DNA of 64,000 nt, taken from NCBI GenBank assembly GCA_000620545.1, contig JIBA01000012.1, forward strand, positions 186,001-250,000, in the 5' to 3' direction. Under the pieces are notes generated by a model that did no database searches, was not told the DNA's origin, and saw only the letters and a program-made list of their open reading frames with translations. Of the stretch, positions 43,084 through 52,356 are shown one piece after another; the first letter of the stretch is position 1, and each line of letters opens with the position of its first letter. Position numbers and translations under genes: made by a program. The DNA comes from Intrasporangiaceae bacterium URHB0013 (GTDB lineage: Bacteria > Actinomycetota > Actinomycetes > Actinomycetales > Dermatophilaceae).

Positions 43084-44901
43084 GTGCACGTGATCGCGAC
43101 GGCCGGTCACGTCGACCACGGCAAGTCGGCCCTGGTGCGGGCCCTCACCGGCATGGAGCCGGACCGGTGGGACGAGGAGCACCGCCGCGGGATGACCATC
43201 GACCTGGGCTACGCGTGGACCGCACTCCCCTCCGGGACGGAGGTCGCCTTCGTCGACGTACCGGGACACCAGCGCTTCATCGGCAACATGCTGGCCGGTC
43301 TCGGGCCCGCACCCGCCGTCCTCTTCGTCGTCGCGGCCGACGAGGGGTGGCGTCGGCAGTCCGCCGAGCACCTCGCCGCGGTGGACGCGCTCGGCATCAC
43401 CCACGGGCTCGTCGTCGTCACCCGCAGCGACCTCGCCGAGCCCGGGACCGCGCTGGCGCAGGCAGCCGAGCAGGTCGAGGCCTCGAGCCTGGCCGGCAGC
43501 CCCGCCGTCGCGGTGTCGGCCCGCACCGGGCGCGGGATGGACGAGCTGCGGGCCGCGATGGACAGCCTCGTCGCCTCGCTGCCGAGAGCCGACCCTGATG
43601 GGCGGATCCGCCTCTGGGTCGACCGGTCGTTCTCGATCCGGGGCAGCGGGACCGTGGTGACCGGAACCCTGGGGAGCGGCACCGTTCGCCTCGGTGACGA
43701 CCTCCTCGTGCACCGCGCCTCCGGTGCCACCCTGCGGGCCACGGTGCGAGGCGTGCAGAGCCTGGAGCAGGCGCGTGAGGCGGTGTCGGGCGTGGCCCGG
43801 GTGGCCCTCAACCTCCGTGGCGTGGGCGTCGACGACGTCGCCCGCGGTGACGCCTTGCTGACACCGGACGCCTGGCACGTCACGACGACCGTCGACGTGC
43901 AGGTCACCACGGCCGCGCCACGGGGGGCGACCTCTCCACAGGCCGACTCCGACCGGCTCCCTGCCCACGTCATGGTCCACGTCGGCACGCTCGCCGTGGA
44001 GGCGCGGGTTCGGCCGCTCGGACCCGGCGCCGTGCGTCTGGGACTGCCTGAACCCCTGCCGCTGTCGGCGGGTGACCGGCTGATCCTGCGCGACCCCGGG
44101 GCCCGGCGCATCGTCGGTGCGGTGGTGGTCGACGCCGACCCGCCTCGGTTGGCCCGCCGAGGTGCGGCGGCCCGGCGAGCGGTCGAGGTCGCTGCGCTGG
44201 GTGGCGTGCCCGACCTGGCTCGCGAGGTCGCACGCCGGGGGTTCATGACAGGTGCGGACGCGGCGTCCCTGGGCATCGACGTGCCGTCAGGAGCCCGCCC
44301 GGTGGCCACGGTGAGCCGCCGAGGTGGCTGGCTCGTGCACGACGACACCTGGTCGACGGCCGCTGTGCGGCTCCGCTCGGCCGTGGAGCGACGAGCGGAG
44401 TCCGCGCCCATCGACCCGACGCTGTCCCTCGAGGCCGCCCGGGCCGCAGCCGGTGTGCCGGACCGAGCCCTCGTCGCCGAGCTCGCCTCCACGTCCGGTC
44501 TGGAGGTGCGCGCCGGGCGCGTCGGGCTCCCGGGACGGGCACCGGAGCTGGGCACCCGCGCCGAGGCGGCGCTGCACCGGATCGAGGGTCAATTGCGTGA
44601 GCATCCCTTCGCGGCTCCGGAACAGCACGAGCTGGACGCGGCAGGGCTGGGCGCACGGGAGCTCGCCGCCGCAGAAGGGACCGGCCGCATCCTCCGGCTC
44701 CCCGGCAACGTCGTGCTCCTGCCCACGGCCCCAGCGCTCGCGATGCGTGAGCTGGCCCGCCTCGACCAGCCCTTCACGACGAGCGACGCGCGCCGGGCCC
44801 TCGGGTCGACGCGCCGCACCGTCATCCCGCTGCTGGAGCACCTCGACGCGCGGGAGTGGACCCGGCGCCTCGACGGCTCGCACCGCGAGGTGCGCCGCTA
44901 G
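43084..44901 (+). CDS. selB: Selenocysteine-specific elongation factor
   Basis: 605 aa EF-Tu-like GTPase that delivers Sec-tRNA to the UGA and binds the SECIS. Switch and nucleotide motifs: AGHVDHGKSALVRAL (P-loop), RRGMTIDLGYAW, DVPGHQRFIGNM and VVTRSD. EF-Tu domains II-III follow (FSIRGSGTVVTGTL), and a C-terminal set of winged helices (about residues 400-605; DAAGLGARELAAAEG, RRALGSTRRTVIPLLEHLD) recognises RNA. GTG 43084, coupled to selA with a 3-base spacer. The next gene starts 82 bases later and is probably separate. Confidence 0.95.
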   Translation: MHVIATAGHVDHGKSALVRALTGMEPDRWDEEHRRGMTIDLGYAWTALPSGTEVAFVDVPGHQRFIGNMLAGLGPAPAVLFVVAADEGWRRQSAEHLAAVDALGITHGLVVVTRSDLAEPGTALAQAAEQVEASSLAGSPAVAVSARTGRGMDELRAAMDSLVASLPRADPDGRIRLWVDRSFSIRGSGTVVTGTLGSGTVRLGDDLLVHRASGATLRATVRGVQSLEQAREAVSGVARVALNLRGVGVDDVARGDALLTPDAWHVTTTVDVQVTTAAPRGATSPQADSDRLPAHVMVHVGTLAVEARVRPLGPGAVRLGLPEPLPLSAGDRLILRDPGARRIVGAVVVDADPPRLARRGAAARRAVEVAALGGVPDLAREVARRGFMTGADAASLGIDVPSGARPVATVSRRGGWLVHDDTWSTAAVRLRSAVERRAESAPIDPTLSLEAARAAAGVPDRALVAELASTSGLEVRAGRVGLPGRAPELGTRAEAALHRIEGQLREHPFAAPEQHELDAAGLGARELAAAEGTGRILRLPGNVVLLPTAPALAMRELARLDQPFTTSDARRALGSTRRTVIPLLEHLDAREWTRRLDGSHREVRR

Positions 44902-44983
44902 ACGAGCTGGCCTCGTGCTGTGGGCGCTGGACGAGTTCGGCCGGCCTCGTGCCGTGTCAGTGGGGGATGGCAGGCTGGGCCCG

Positions 44984-47900
44984 ATGGCGAAGGGCAAGCG
45001 TGCCGATGTGCTCGACCGATTCTCTCCGGCGACCGCCGAGTGGTTCCGGAGCAGCTTCAGCGCGCCCACGACCGCCCAGGCCGGGGCGTGGGACGCGATC
45101 AGCTCCGGTCACCACACCGTCGTCGTCGCCCCGACCGGTTCCGGCAAGACGCTCTCGGCCTTCCTCTGGGCCATCGACCGGATGGCGAGCGAGCCGGTCC
45201 CCGATGAGCGTCTCGAGCGGTGCCGCGTCCTCTACGTCTCGCCCATGAAGGCCCTCGCCGTCGACGTCGAGCGCAACCTGCGCGCACCGCTCGTCGGCAT
45301 CGGTCATGCCGCGGCCCGGCTCGGGCTGGCACCGCCCGACATCAGCGTCAGCGTCCGCTCGGGTGACACCCCGGCGAACGAGCGGCGGGCCTTCGCACGC
45401 ACGCCCACCGACATCCTCATCACGACGCCTGAGTCCCTCTTCCTCATGCTGACCTCGTCGGTGCGCGAGGCGCTCAAGGGCATCGAGACGGTCGTCATCG
45501 ACGAGGTCCACGCCGTGGCGGGCACCAAGCGCGGCGCCCATCTCGCCCTCAGCCTCGAGCGCCTCGACGCGCTCCTCGACACTCCGGCCCAACGGGTCGG
45601 GCTGTCGGCGACGGTCCGCCCCGTCGAGGAGGTCGCGCGCTACCTCGCCGGCGGGCGGCCGGTCGAGATCGTGCAGCCGGCGTCGACGAAGCAGTGGGAG
45701 CTCGACGTCGTCGTGCCCGTCCCCGACATGGGCGAGCTCTCCGGCTCGGCTGCCGAGATCTCGCCCGGAGTGCCCGACCTGTCGGGACCGGCCGCGGGCC
45801 ACGCGCCCCAGGCGAGCATCTGGCCGCACGTCGAGGAGCGCATCGTCGACCTCATCGCCGAGCACCGGTCGACGCTGGTCTTCGCCAACTCGCGTCGCCT
45901 CGCCGAACGGCTCACCTCGCGGCTCAACGAGATCTGGGAGCAGCGCCTCGCGGAGCAGGAGGGCCTCCCCGTCCCCAGCCTCGCGGCCCTCTCGACCCGT
46001 CCGCCCGCGCAGGTCATGGCCCAGGCCGGCATCTCGAGCGGCGCACCCGGCGTGCTCGCCAGGGCCCACCACGGCTCGGTGAGCAAGGAGCACCGCGCCA
46101 CCATCGAAGAGGACCTCAAGGCGGGGCGGCTGCCGGCGGTCGTCGCGACGAGCAGCCTCGAGCTCGGCATCGACATGGGCGCCGTCGACCTCGTCATCCA
46201 GGTCGAGAGCCCGCCGTCGGTGGCGAGCGGTCTGCAGCGCGTCGGCCGTGCGGGCCACCAGGTCGGCGCCGTGAGCCAGGGCGTCCTGTTCCCGAAGTTC
46301 CGGGGCGACCTCGTGCAGACCGCCGTCGTCGTCGAGCGCATGCGCGCCGGCGCCATCGAGTCGCTCCGCGTCCCGGCCAACCCCGTCGACGTCCTCGCCC
46401 AGCAGGTCGTCGCGATGTGCGCCATGGACGACTGGAGCGTCGCCGACGTCGAGGCGCTCGTGCACCGGGCGGCGAGCTTCGCCTCGCTCCCGCGCTCGGT
46501 CCTCGAGGCGACCCTCGACATGCTCGCGGGCCGCTACCCGTCCGACGAGTTCGCCGAGCTGCGTCCGCGCATCGTCTGGGACCGCGTCACCGACACGCTC
46601 TCGGGCCGCCGCGGTGCGCAGCGCCTCGCCGTGACGAGCGGCGGCACCATCCCCGACCGGGGGCTGTATGCCGTGTTCCTCGCCTCCGGGGAGGGGCCCG
46701 GCCGCCGGGTCGGCGAGCTGGACGAGGAGATGGTCTACGAGTCGCGCGTCGGTGACGTGTTCACCCTCGGCACGTCGACGTGGCGCATCGAGGACATCAC
46801 CCACGACCGCGTCCTCGTGACGCCGGCCCCCGGGCAGGCCGGCAAGCTGCCGTTCTGGAAGGGCGACCAGCAGGGCCGCCCCGCAGAGCTCGGTCGCGCC
46901 CTGGGCGGATTCGTCCGCGAGATCGTCGGCCTCAGCCCCGAACGGGCCCGCGCGCGCGTCACGGCGGCGGGGCTCGACGAGTGGGCCGCCGACAACCTCA
47001 TCGGCTACCTCACCGAGCAGAAGGAGGCGACGCGGCACGTCCCGGACGACCGCACGATCGTCGTCGAGCGCTTCCGTGACGAGATCGGCGACTGGCGCGT
47101 GGCCGTGCTCTCGCCCTTCGGCGGTCAGGTCCATGCCCCATGGGCGCTCTGCGTCGCCGCCCGCTTGCGCGAGCGCTTCGGCATCGACGTGCAGGCCATG
47201 CACGGAGATGACGGCATCGTCTTCCGGCTGCCCGACCTCGAGTTCGACGAGTCGATGGCAGGCGCGGCGATCGGGCAGCAGCTCGTCGAGCTCGTCACCC
47301 TCGAGCCCGAAGAGGTGAGCGAGCTCGTCACCCAGGAGATCGGCGGATCGGCCCTGTTCGCAGCGCGGTTCCGGGAGTGCGCGGCACGGGCCCTGCTGCT
47401 GCCGCGGCGGCGCCCCGACCGCCGCCAGCCGTTGTGGCAGCAGCGCCAGCGCGCCGCGCAGCTGCTCGAGGTGGCAAGCCAGTACCCCAGCTTCCCCATC
47501 GTCCTCGAAGCCGTGCGCGAGTGCGTCCAGGACGTCTTCGACGTGCCCGGCCTCGTCGAGCTCATGGGCGACATCCGCTCGCGCGCCGTCAAGGTCGTCG
47601 ACGTGGAGTCCAGCCAGCCGAGCCCCTTCGCCAAGTCGCTCGTCTTCGGCTACGTGGCGCAGTACCTCTACGAGGGCGACTCCCCGCTGGCCGAACGTCG
47701 CGCCGCCGCCCTCGCGCTCGACCCGTCGCTGCTGTCCGAGCTGCTCGGCCAGGGGGAGGCGCTCGCGCTGCGCGACCTGCTCGACCCGGAGGCGGTGGCT
47801 CGCACCGAGACCGAGCTCCAGCGGCTGACGCCCGAGCGCGGGGCGCGCGACGACGAGGACGTCGCCGACCTGCTGCGCGTGCTCGGGCCGCTCTCATTGC

Positions 47901-49924
47901 GCGACATCGTCGCCCGAGCCGCTGAAGGTTTCGAGCCGGCCGCCGTCGAGGCGGCCCTGACCGAGCTGGAGGCGGCCCGCCGAGTCATCGCCGTGCGCGT
48001 CGGGGGCGACGACCGCTGGGCCGCCATCGAGGACGCCGCCCGGCTGCGAGACGCCCTCGGCACGGCACTGCCGGTCGGGGTGCCACAGGCCTTCCTCGAG
48101 CCGGTGCCCGACCCGCTCGGCGACCTCGTGGCCCGTTTCGCCCGCACCCACGGTCCCTTTGCCGTGCAGACCGTTGCCGGCTGGTGGGGCGTCGGCCCGG
48201 CCGTCGTGCACGACGCGCTGCGCCGGCTGGTCTCCGCCGGCCGGGTCGTCGAAGGCGAGCTGCTGCCCACCGAGAACGGTGGGGGGCATGGTCCCGAGTT
48301 CTGCGACGCGGAGGTGCTCCGGCTGCTGCGGCGCCGCTCGCTCGCGGCCCTGCGCCACGAGGTCGAGCCCGTCGCGCAGAGCGACCTCGCCCGCTTCCTG
48401 CCCCAGTGGCAGGGCGTCGGCGGCGGCCTGCGCGGCCGTGAGGGACTCCTGCGCGCGGTCGAGCAGCTGACCGGTGCGGTCGTCCCGGCGAGCGGGCTCG
48501 AGTCCCTCGTCCTGCCTGCCCGCGTCGCCGACTACCGCCCGGCGCTGCTGGACGAGGTGATGAGCACGGGTGAGGTCGTCTGGCGCGGTCACGGCTCACT
48601 CCCCGGAGACGACGGCTGGGTCAGCCTCCACCTCGCCGACGCCGCGCACCTGACGCTGACTCCACCCGAGGCCGTGGACCTCACCGACGACGAGCGCACG
48701 GTCATCGACGCACTCGAGGGAGGTGGCGCGTACTTCTTCCGCGCCCTCTCGACCCGGGTGGGACTCGGCGACACCGAGCTGAACGACGCCCTGTGGTCGC
48801 TGCTCTGGTCGGGGCGCATCACCAACGACACGATCGCGCCGCTGCGCGCCCTCCTCGCGGGGGGCCGCACCGCCCACAAGCGCACGTCCTCCGGCCCGCG
48901 GTCGACGAGGTATGCCGGCCGGCGCGGGTCGCTCGGCCGCTTCGGCTCCCTGCGGGGTCCCCTGGCCGGCACGACTCCGGCTCGGGTCGACGCCGCGGAG
49001 GAGGCTGCGACCTCCAAGGCCCTGGCGGCGGGTCGCGCCATCGGGTCCGGCCCCTCCACGGGAGTCGGTCGATGGACCGCGCTCCCGCCTGCCGAGTCCG
49101 ACCCGACGGTGCGTGCCGTCACCAACGCCGAGCTGCTCCTCGACCGCTACGGCGTGCTCACTCGGGGGTCGGTCGTCACCGAGGACGTCCCCGGAGGCTT
49201 CGCGGCCGTCTACCGTGTGCTCGCCGCGGCCGAGGAGGCGGGCAAGGTGCGGCGCGGCTACTTCGTCGAGGGCCTCGGTGCCTCGCAGTTCGCGTCCACG
49301 GGGGCCGTCGACCGGCTCCGGTCGATGTCACGGCTCCCCGGAGCCGGGGCCGACGACCCGGGTGCCGGTGGGCGTCGGGTCGATGCCGCCGACGGCGACG
49401 AGTGGCTGTCGCCCTCGCCCTCGCCCTCCGCTCCGCTCGGCCGAGGCGGCTCGCGCGCGCGTGAGCGCACCGGTCCGCCGGCGCTGGTCCTGGCGGCCAG
49501 CGACCCCGCCAACCCCTACGGCGCCGCCATCGCCTGGCCTGAGCGCGGGCTGACCGACGCCGCCGACGAGCCGGCGGGCGACGCGAGCCCCACCTCCGAC
49601 GACGGGACTGCCGCGAGGGCGTCTCGCCGCAAGGGCCACCAGCCCGGCCGCAAGGCGGGAGCGCTCGTCGTCCTCGTCGACGGCGAGCTCGTCCTCTACG
49701 TCGAGCGCGGCGGCAAGACGATGCTCTGCTGGTCCGACGATCCGGAGCGCCTCCAGGCTGCGGCTGACGCGCTCGCGCTCGCCGTCCGCGAGGGTGCGCT
49801 CGGCCGGCTCACCGTCGAGAAGGCCGACGGGACCTCGGTGCTCGGCTCCGACCACCCGCTCGTGCGGGCGCTGTCGCAGGCCGGCTTCCACATGACTCCG
49901 CGAGGGCTCCGGCTGCGTCGGTGA
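44984..49924 (+). CDS. lhr: Lhr-family large DNA/RNA helicase
   Basis: 1646 aa, full length for actinobacterial Lhr. Motif I APTGSGKTLSAF (about residues 47-58), DEVH box (about 172-175), SATVRP, motif VI LQRVGRAGHQVG. The core is followed by the Lhr winged helix and the large C-terminal domain; that domain has an internal Ser/Pro/Arg-rich loop (about 1480-1515). In mycobacteria Lhr unwinds RNA:DNA hybrids in repair. ATG 44984 lacks a clear ribosome site. A Nei-type glycosylase gene follows, which fits a repair context. Confidence 0.95.
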   Translation: MAKGKRADVLDRFSPATAEWFRSSFSAPTTAQAGAWDAISSGHHTVVVAPTGSGKTLSAFLWAIDRMASEPVPDERLERCRVLYVSPMKALAVDVERNLRAPLVGIGHAAARLGLAPPDISVSVRSGDTPANERRAFARTPTDILITTPESLFLMLTSSVREALKGIETVVIDEVHAVAGTKRGAHLALSLERLDALLDTPAQRVGLSATVRPVEEVARYLAGGRPVEIVQPASTKQWELDVVVPVPDMGELSGSAAEISPGVPDLSGPAAGHAPQASIWPHVEERIVDLIAEHRSTLVFANSRRLAERLTSRLNEIWEQRLAEQEGLPVPSLAALSTRPPAQVMAQAGISSGAPGVLARAHHGSVSKEHRATIEEDLKAGRLPAVVATSSLELGIDMGAVDLVIQVESPPSVASGLQRVGRAGHQVGAVSQGVLFPKFRGDLVQTAVVVERMRAGAIESLRVPANPVDVLAQQVVAMCAMDDWSVADVEALVHRAASFASLPRSVLEATLDMLAGRYPSDEFAELRPRIVWDRVTDTLSGRRGAQRLAVTSGGTIPDRGLYAVFLASGEGPGRRVGELDEEMVYESRVGDVFTLGTSTWRIEDITHDRVLVTPAPGQAGKLPFWKGDQQGRPAELGRALGGFVREIVGLSPERARARVTAAGLDEWAADNLIGYLTEQKEATRHVPDDRTIVVERFRDEIGDWRVAVLSPFGGQVHAPWALCVAARLRERFGIDVQAMHGDDGIVFRLPDLEFDESMAGAAIGQQLVELVTLEPEEVSELVTQEIGGSALFAARFRECAARALLLPRRRPDRRQPLWQQRQRAAQLLEVASQYPSFPIVLEAVRECVQDVFDVPGLVELMGDIRSRAVKVVDVESSQPSPFAKSLVFGYVAQYLYEGDSPLAERRAAALALDPSLLSELLGQGEALALRDLLDPEAVARTETELQRLTPERGARDDEDVADLLRVLGPLSLRDIVARAAEGFEPAAVEAALTELEAARRVIAVRVGGDDRWAAIEDAARLRDALGTALPVGVPQAFLEPVPDPLGDLVARFARTHGPFAVQTVAGWWGVGPAVVHDALRRLVSAGRVVEGELLPTENGGGHGPEFCDAEVLRLLRRRSLAALRHEVEPVAQSDLARFLPQWQGVGGGLRGREGLLRAVEQLTGAVVPASGLESLVLPARVADYRPALLDEVMSTGEVVWRGHGSLPGDDGWVSLHLADAAHLTLTPPEAVDLTDDERTVIDALEGGGAYFFRALSTRVGLGDTELNDALWSLLWSGRITNDTIAPLRALLAGGRTAHKRTSSGPRSTRYAGRRGSLGRFGSLRGPLAGTTPARVDAAEEAATSKALAAGRAIGSGPSTGVGRWTALPPAESDPTVRAVTNAELLLDRYGVLTRGSVVTEDVPGGFAAVYRVLAAAEEAGKVRRGYFVEGLGASQFASTGAVDRLRSMSRLPGAGADDPGAGGRRVDAADGDEWLSPSPSPSAPLGRGGSRARERTGPPALVLAASDPANPYGAAIAWPERGLTDAADEPAGDASPTSDDGTAARASRRKGHQPGRKAGALVVLVDGELVLYVERGGKTMLCWSDDPERLQAAADALALAVREGALGRLTVEKADGTSVLGSDHPLVRALSQAGFHMTPRGLRLRR

Positions 49925-50030
49925 TACTGCCTGCTCGTCACGGGCGGCGGCTCGAAGGTGGTCGGGCGATGTGAATAGGCTGGACGGACGCGTGACCGCG
50001 CGGGTGGACGACCGGTGAGCAGGAGGTGGC

Positions 50031-50900
50031 GTGCCCGAGGGAGACACCGTGTGGCGCACCGCCACCCGCCTCAACGAGGCGCTCGCCGGCCGCGAGATCG
50101 TCGAGTCCGACCTACGGTGGCCCGAGATCTCGACGGCGGACCTCACGGGCCGCGTGACCCTCGAGGTCGTCAGCCGCGGCAAGCACGTGCTGCACCGCGT
50201 GGAGGGTGGCCTCACGCTGCACTCCCACCTGCGGATGGAGGGGCAGTGGCGGGTCGAGGCGACGCCGGGGCTCGCCGCCCGCTGGCGGCGGAACCCGCAG
50301 CTGCGCGCCCTCGTGGCGGCCTCGGACTGGACGGCTCTCGGCTTGCGGCTCGGCATGCTCGACCTCGTGCCGACGGACCGTGAAGGTGACCTCGTGGGCC
50401 ACCTCGGTCCCGACGTGCTGGGCCCGGACTGGGACGTCCGACGAGCCGTCGACAACGTGGCTGCCAGCCGCGTGCCGATCGGGCAGGCGCTGCTCGACCA
50501 GCGCAACCTCGCCGGCGTCGGCACGCTGTGGTGCGCCGAGACGTTGTTCCTCGAACGGGTGCCTCCATGGGCCCCCGCCGACGAGCTGGGCCGCGAGACC
50601 GTCGAGCGGGTCGTGGCCAGAGCTCACCGGCTCATCGACAACGGACGGCGCCACGTGGTGCAGTCGAGCACGGGCAGTCTCCGCCCCGACGAGGCGCACT
50701 ACGTCCACGCACGCAGTGGTCGGCCGTGTCGGCGCTGCGGGGCCACCGTGCGGGTCGCGATGATCGGCGACCCCACCCGCGAGCGCACGATGTTCTACTG
50801 CCCCGGCTGCCAGGGCGGCCTGGGCCCGACCGACGACGGCCGGCCCCAGACGCCCCTCGGCTCCCACCGGGGTGCGGCGCGCTCCCGGCGCTCCTACTGA
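50031..50900 (+). CDS. nei: Fpg/Nei family DNA glycosylase (endonuclease VIII-like)
   Basis: 289 aa base-excision glycosylase/AP lyase. GTG 50031 gives the required PEGDTVWRTA N-terminus; Pro2 is the nucleophile and Glu3 the acid. RGKHVLHRVEGG supplies the conserved Lys. The C-terminal zinc finger CRRCGATVRVAM...FYCPGC is complete. TVW after the PEGD is typical of Nei1 of actinobacteria, so oxidised pyrimidines are likely substrates. It is 106 bases downstream of lhr in the same direction. Confidence 0.93.
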   Translation: MPEGDTVWRTATRLNEALAGREIVESDLRWPEISTADLTGRVTLEVVSRGKHVLHRVEGGLTLHSHLRMEGQWRVEATPGLAARWRRNPQLRALVAASDWTALGLRLGMLDLVPTDREGDLVGHLGPDVLGPDWDVRRAVDNVAASRVPIGQALLDQRNLAGVGTLWCAETLFLERVPPWAPADELGRETVERVVARAHRLIDNGRRHVVQSSTGSLRPDEAHYVHARSGRPCRRCGATVRVAMIGDPTRERTMFYCPGCQGGLGPTDDGRPQTPLGSHRGAARSRRSY

Positions 50901-50969
50901 AAGGGGCCCTGCTGTCGGTACGACGTCCTACCGTGGACGGATCCGCAGCATCTCGAGAGGAGCACCGCC

Positions 50970-51398
50970 ATGGCATCCCGCCTCAACCCCTACATCAGCT
51001 TCAAGGACGACGCCCGAGCGGCGATGGAGTTCTACAAGACGGTCTTCGGCGGTGAGCTCGCCGTGTCGACGTTCGGCGAGTTCGGCGACAGCGGTCCGAA
51101 GGCCGACGGCGTCATGCACGCACAGCTCGAGACCCCGAGCGGCTACACGATCATGGCGTCCGACACCCCCGACGAGATGCCCTACCAGCCGGGCACCAAC
51201 ATCGCGGTCAGCCTGAGCGGCGACGACACCGACGAGCTGCACGGCTACTGGGACAAGCTCGCCGAGGGTGGCAACGTGATGATGCCCCTCGAGAAGCAGA
51301 TGTGGGGAGATGAGTTCGGCATGCTGACCGACCGCTTCGGCATCGGCTGGATGGTCAACATCGGCACCGGCACCTCGAGCGAGGCAGCGGCTGAGTGA
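50970..51398 (+). CDS. VOC family protein (PhnB-like)
   Basis: 142 aa two-module vicinal oxygen chelate protein. The PhnB-type start LNPYISFKDDARAAMEFYKT is followed by FGGEL. No clear metal ligands set the reaction; relatives include glyoxalase-like and resistance proteins. ATG 50970 with GAGAGGAG upstream. Convergent with the PfkB gene and separated by a hairpin. Confidence 0.88.
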   Translation: MASRLNPYISFKDDARAAMEFYKTVFGGELAVSTFGEFGDSGPKADGVMHAQLETPSGYTIMASDTPDEMPYQPGTNIAVSLSGDDTDELHGYWDKLAEGGNVMMPLEKQMWGDEFGMLTDRFGIGWMVNIGTGTSSEAAAE

Positions 51399-51408
51399 CC
51401 CGGCAGGC

Positions 51409-51436
51409 CACCGGTCGGGCTCAGTCCCGGCCGGTG
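51409..51436. terminator. Hairpin between convergent VOC and PfkB genes, over a stop codon
   Basis: CACCGG-T-CGGG-CTCAGT-CCCG-G-CCGGTG is symmetric except one G-T position. It starts 11 bases after the VOC stop and contains the PfkB stop (51421-51423) in its loop. It could serve both directions. Confidence 0.55.
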
Positions 51437-52356
51437 CCGCCGTAGTGGGTCGCCAGCTGACGGGTGAGCTCCTCGTGTCCGATGAGACTCGAGTGCGTGC
51501 CGGCGGTGCCGCACGCCCATGACCCGGCGACGGTCCCTGCACGGGCCGCTGCGTGGGCGTCACCGCCGGCGAGCCACGAGTGGAGGAAGGCCGAGACATA
51601 GGCGTCGCCGGCGCCGTTGGAGTCGATGGCCGGGCGACCCGCGATGTCGACCGCCGGCACGGCGAACGAGCCGCCGTCACGGACCGTCACGCGGCTGCCG
51701 TGCGCACCGTCCATGACGACGACGAGCCGCGCGCGGCCACGGTCGAGCACGTCGGCGACGACGTGCTCCTCGACCCCGTCGAGGCGCGAGCCCGACACGA
51801 AGACGAGGTCGGCGGCATACGCGAACGGCTGGTGATGCGGGTTGCGTCCGTCCCAGTCGTGCAGGTCGGTCGACGTCGTGACACCGGCAGCCGTCGCGTC
51901 GTCGAGCGCTGCCGCGGTCCACGGCATGATCGAGGCGTGCACGTGCCGGGACTGTGCGAGCCGGCCCTGCCAGAGCGCCGGATCGGGTGCGAGGTCGTAG
52001 GGATGGCGGGGGTCGTAGAAGGACATGCGGCGCCCGGCCGCGTCGACGAGGTTGACCGCCCGACGAGTGCCGCTCTCGTGGACGACGTACCCGAAGGAGA
52101 GCCCCTCGGCGGCGAAACGCTCGAGCAGCATCGCGCCCTCGTGGTCGTCACCGATGACGTCGACGAAGTGCGTGGCGAGGCCGAGGCGGTGGCAGCCGAG
52201 TGCGACGCCGCTGCCCGTGTGGCCGACGACCGTGTCGATCGGCGGGACGACGTGCGAGTCGGCGAACGGGACCGGCAGGCTGTCGACGCGGACGATGGTG
52301 TCGACGCCCGAACCGCCCACGACCAGCACGTCCGTGGTCGCGGGAGTCTTCGCCAT
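51421..52356 (-). CDS. PfkB-family carbohydrate kinase
   Basis: 311 aa ribokinase/PfkB-type sugar or nucleoside kinase. N-terminal signature GGSGVDTIVRVDSLP; C-terminal signature DSNGAGDAYVSAFLHSW, with the catalytic Asp. ATG 52356 shares one base with the stop of the upstream lipoprotein gene (TGATG), so the pair is coupled. The substrate cannot be told. It is odd that a kinase is linked with a putative copper-oxygenase lipoprotein. Confidence 0.9.
   Translation of the reverse strand: MAKTPATTDVLVVGGSGVDTIVRVDSLPVPFADSHVVPPIDTVVGHTGSGVALGCHRLGLATHFVDVIGDDHEGAMLLERFAAEGLSFGYVVHESGTRRAVNLVDAAGRRMSFYDPRHPYDLAPDPALWQGRLAQSRHVHASIMPWTAAALDDATAAGVTTSTDLHDWDGRNPHHQPFAYAADLVFVSGSRLDGVEEHVVADVLDRGRARLVVVMDGAHGSRVTVRDGGSFAVPAVDIAGRPAIDSNGAGDAYVSAFLHSWLAGGDAHAAARAGTVAGSWACGTAGTHSSLIGHEELTRQLATHYGGTGRD

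Noticed and set aside
40276-43980. 1234-codon minus-strand open frame crossing selD, tRNA-Sec and selA
   Set aside because: It runs through a tRNA and overlaps selD in another frame; no plausible protein.
44902-44983. Imperfect direct repeats (GACGAG..GGCCTCGTGC.GTG) between selB and lhr
   Set aside because: Two copies with several mismatches and an insertion; likely chance in GC-rich sequence.
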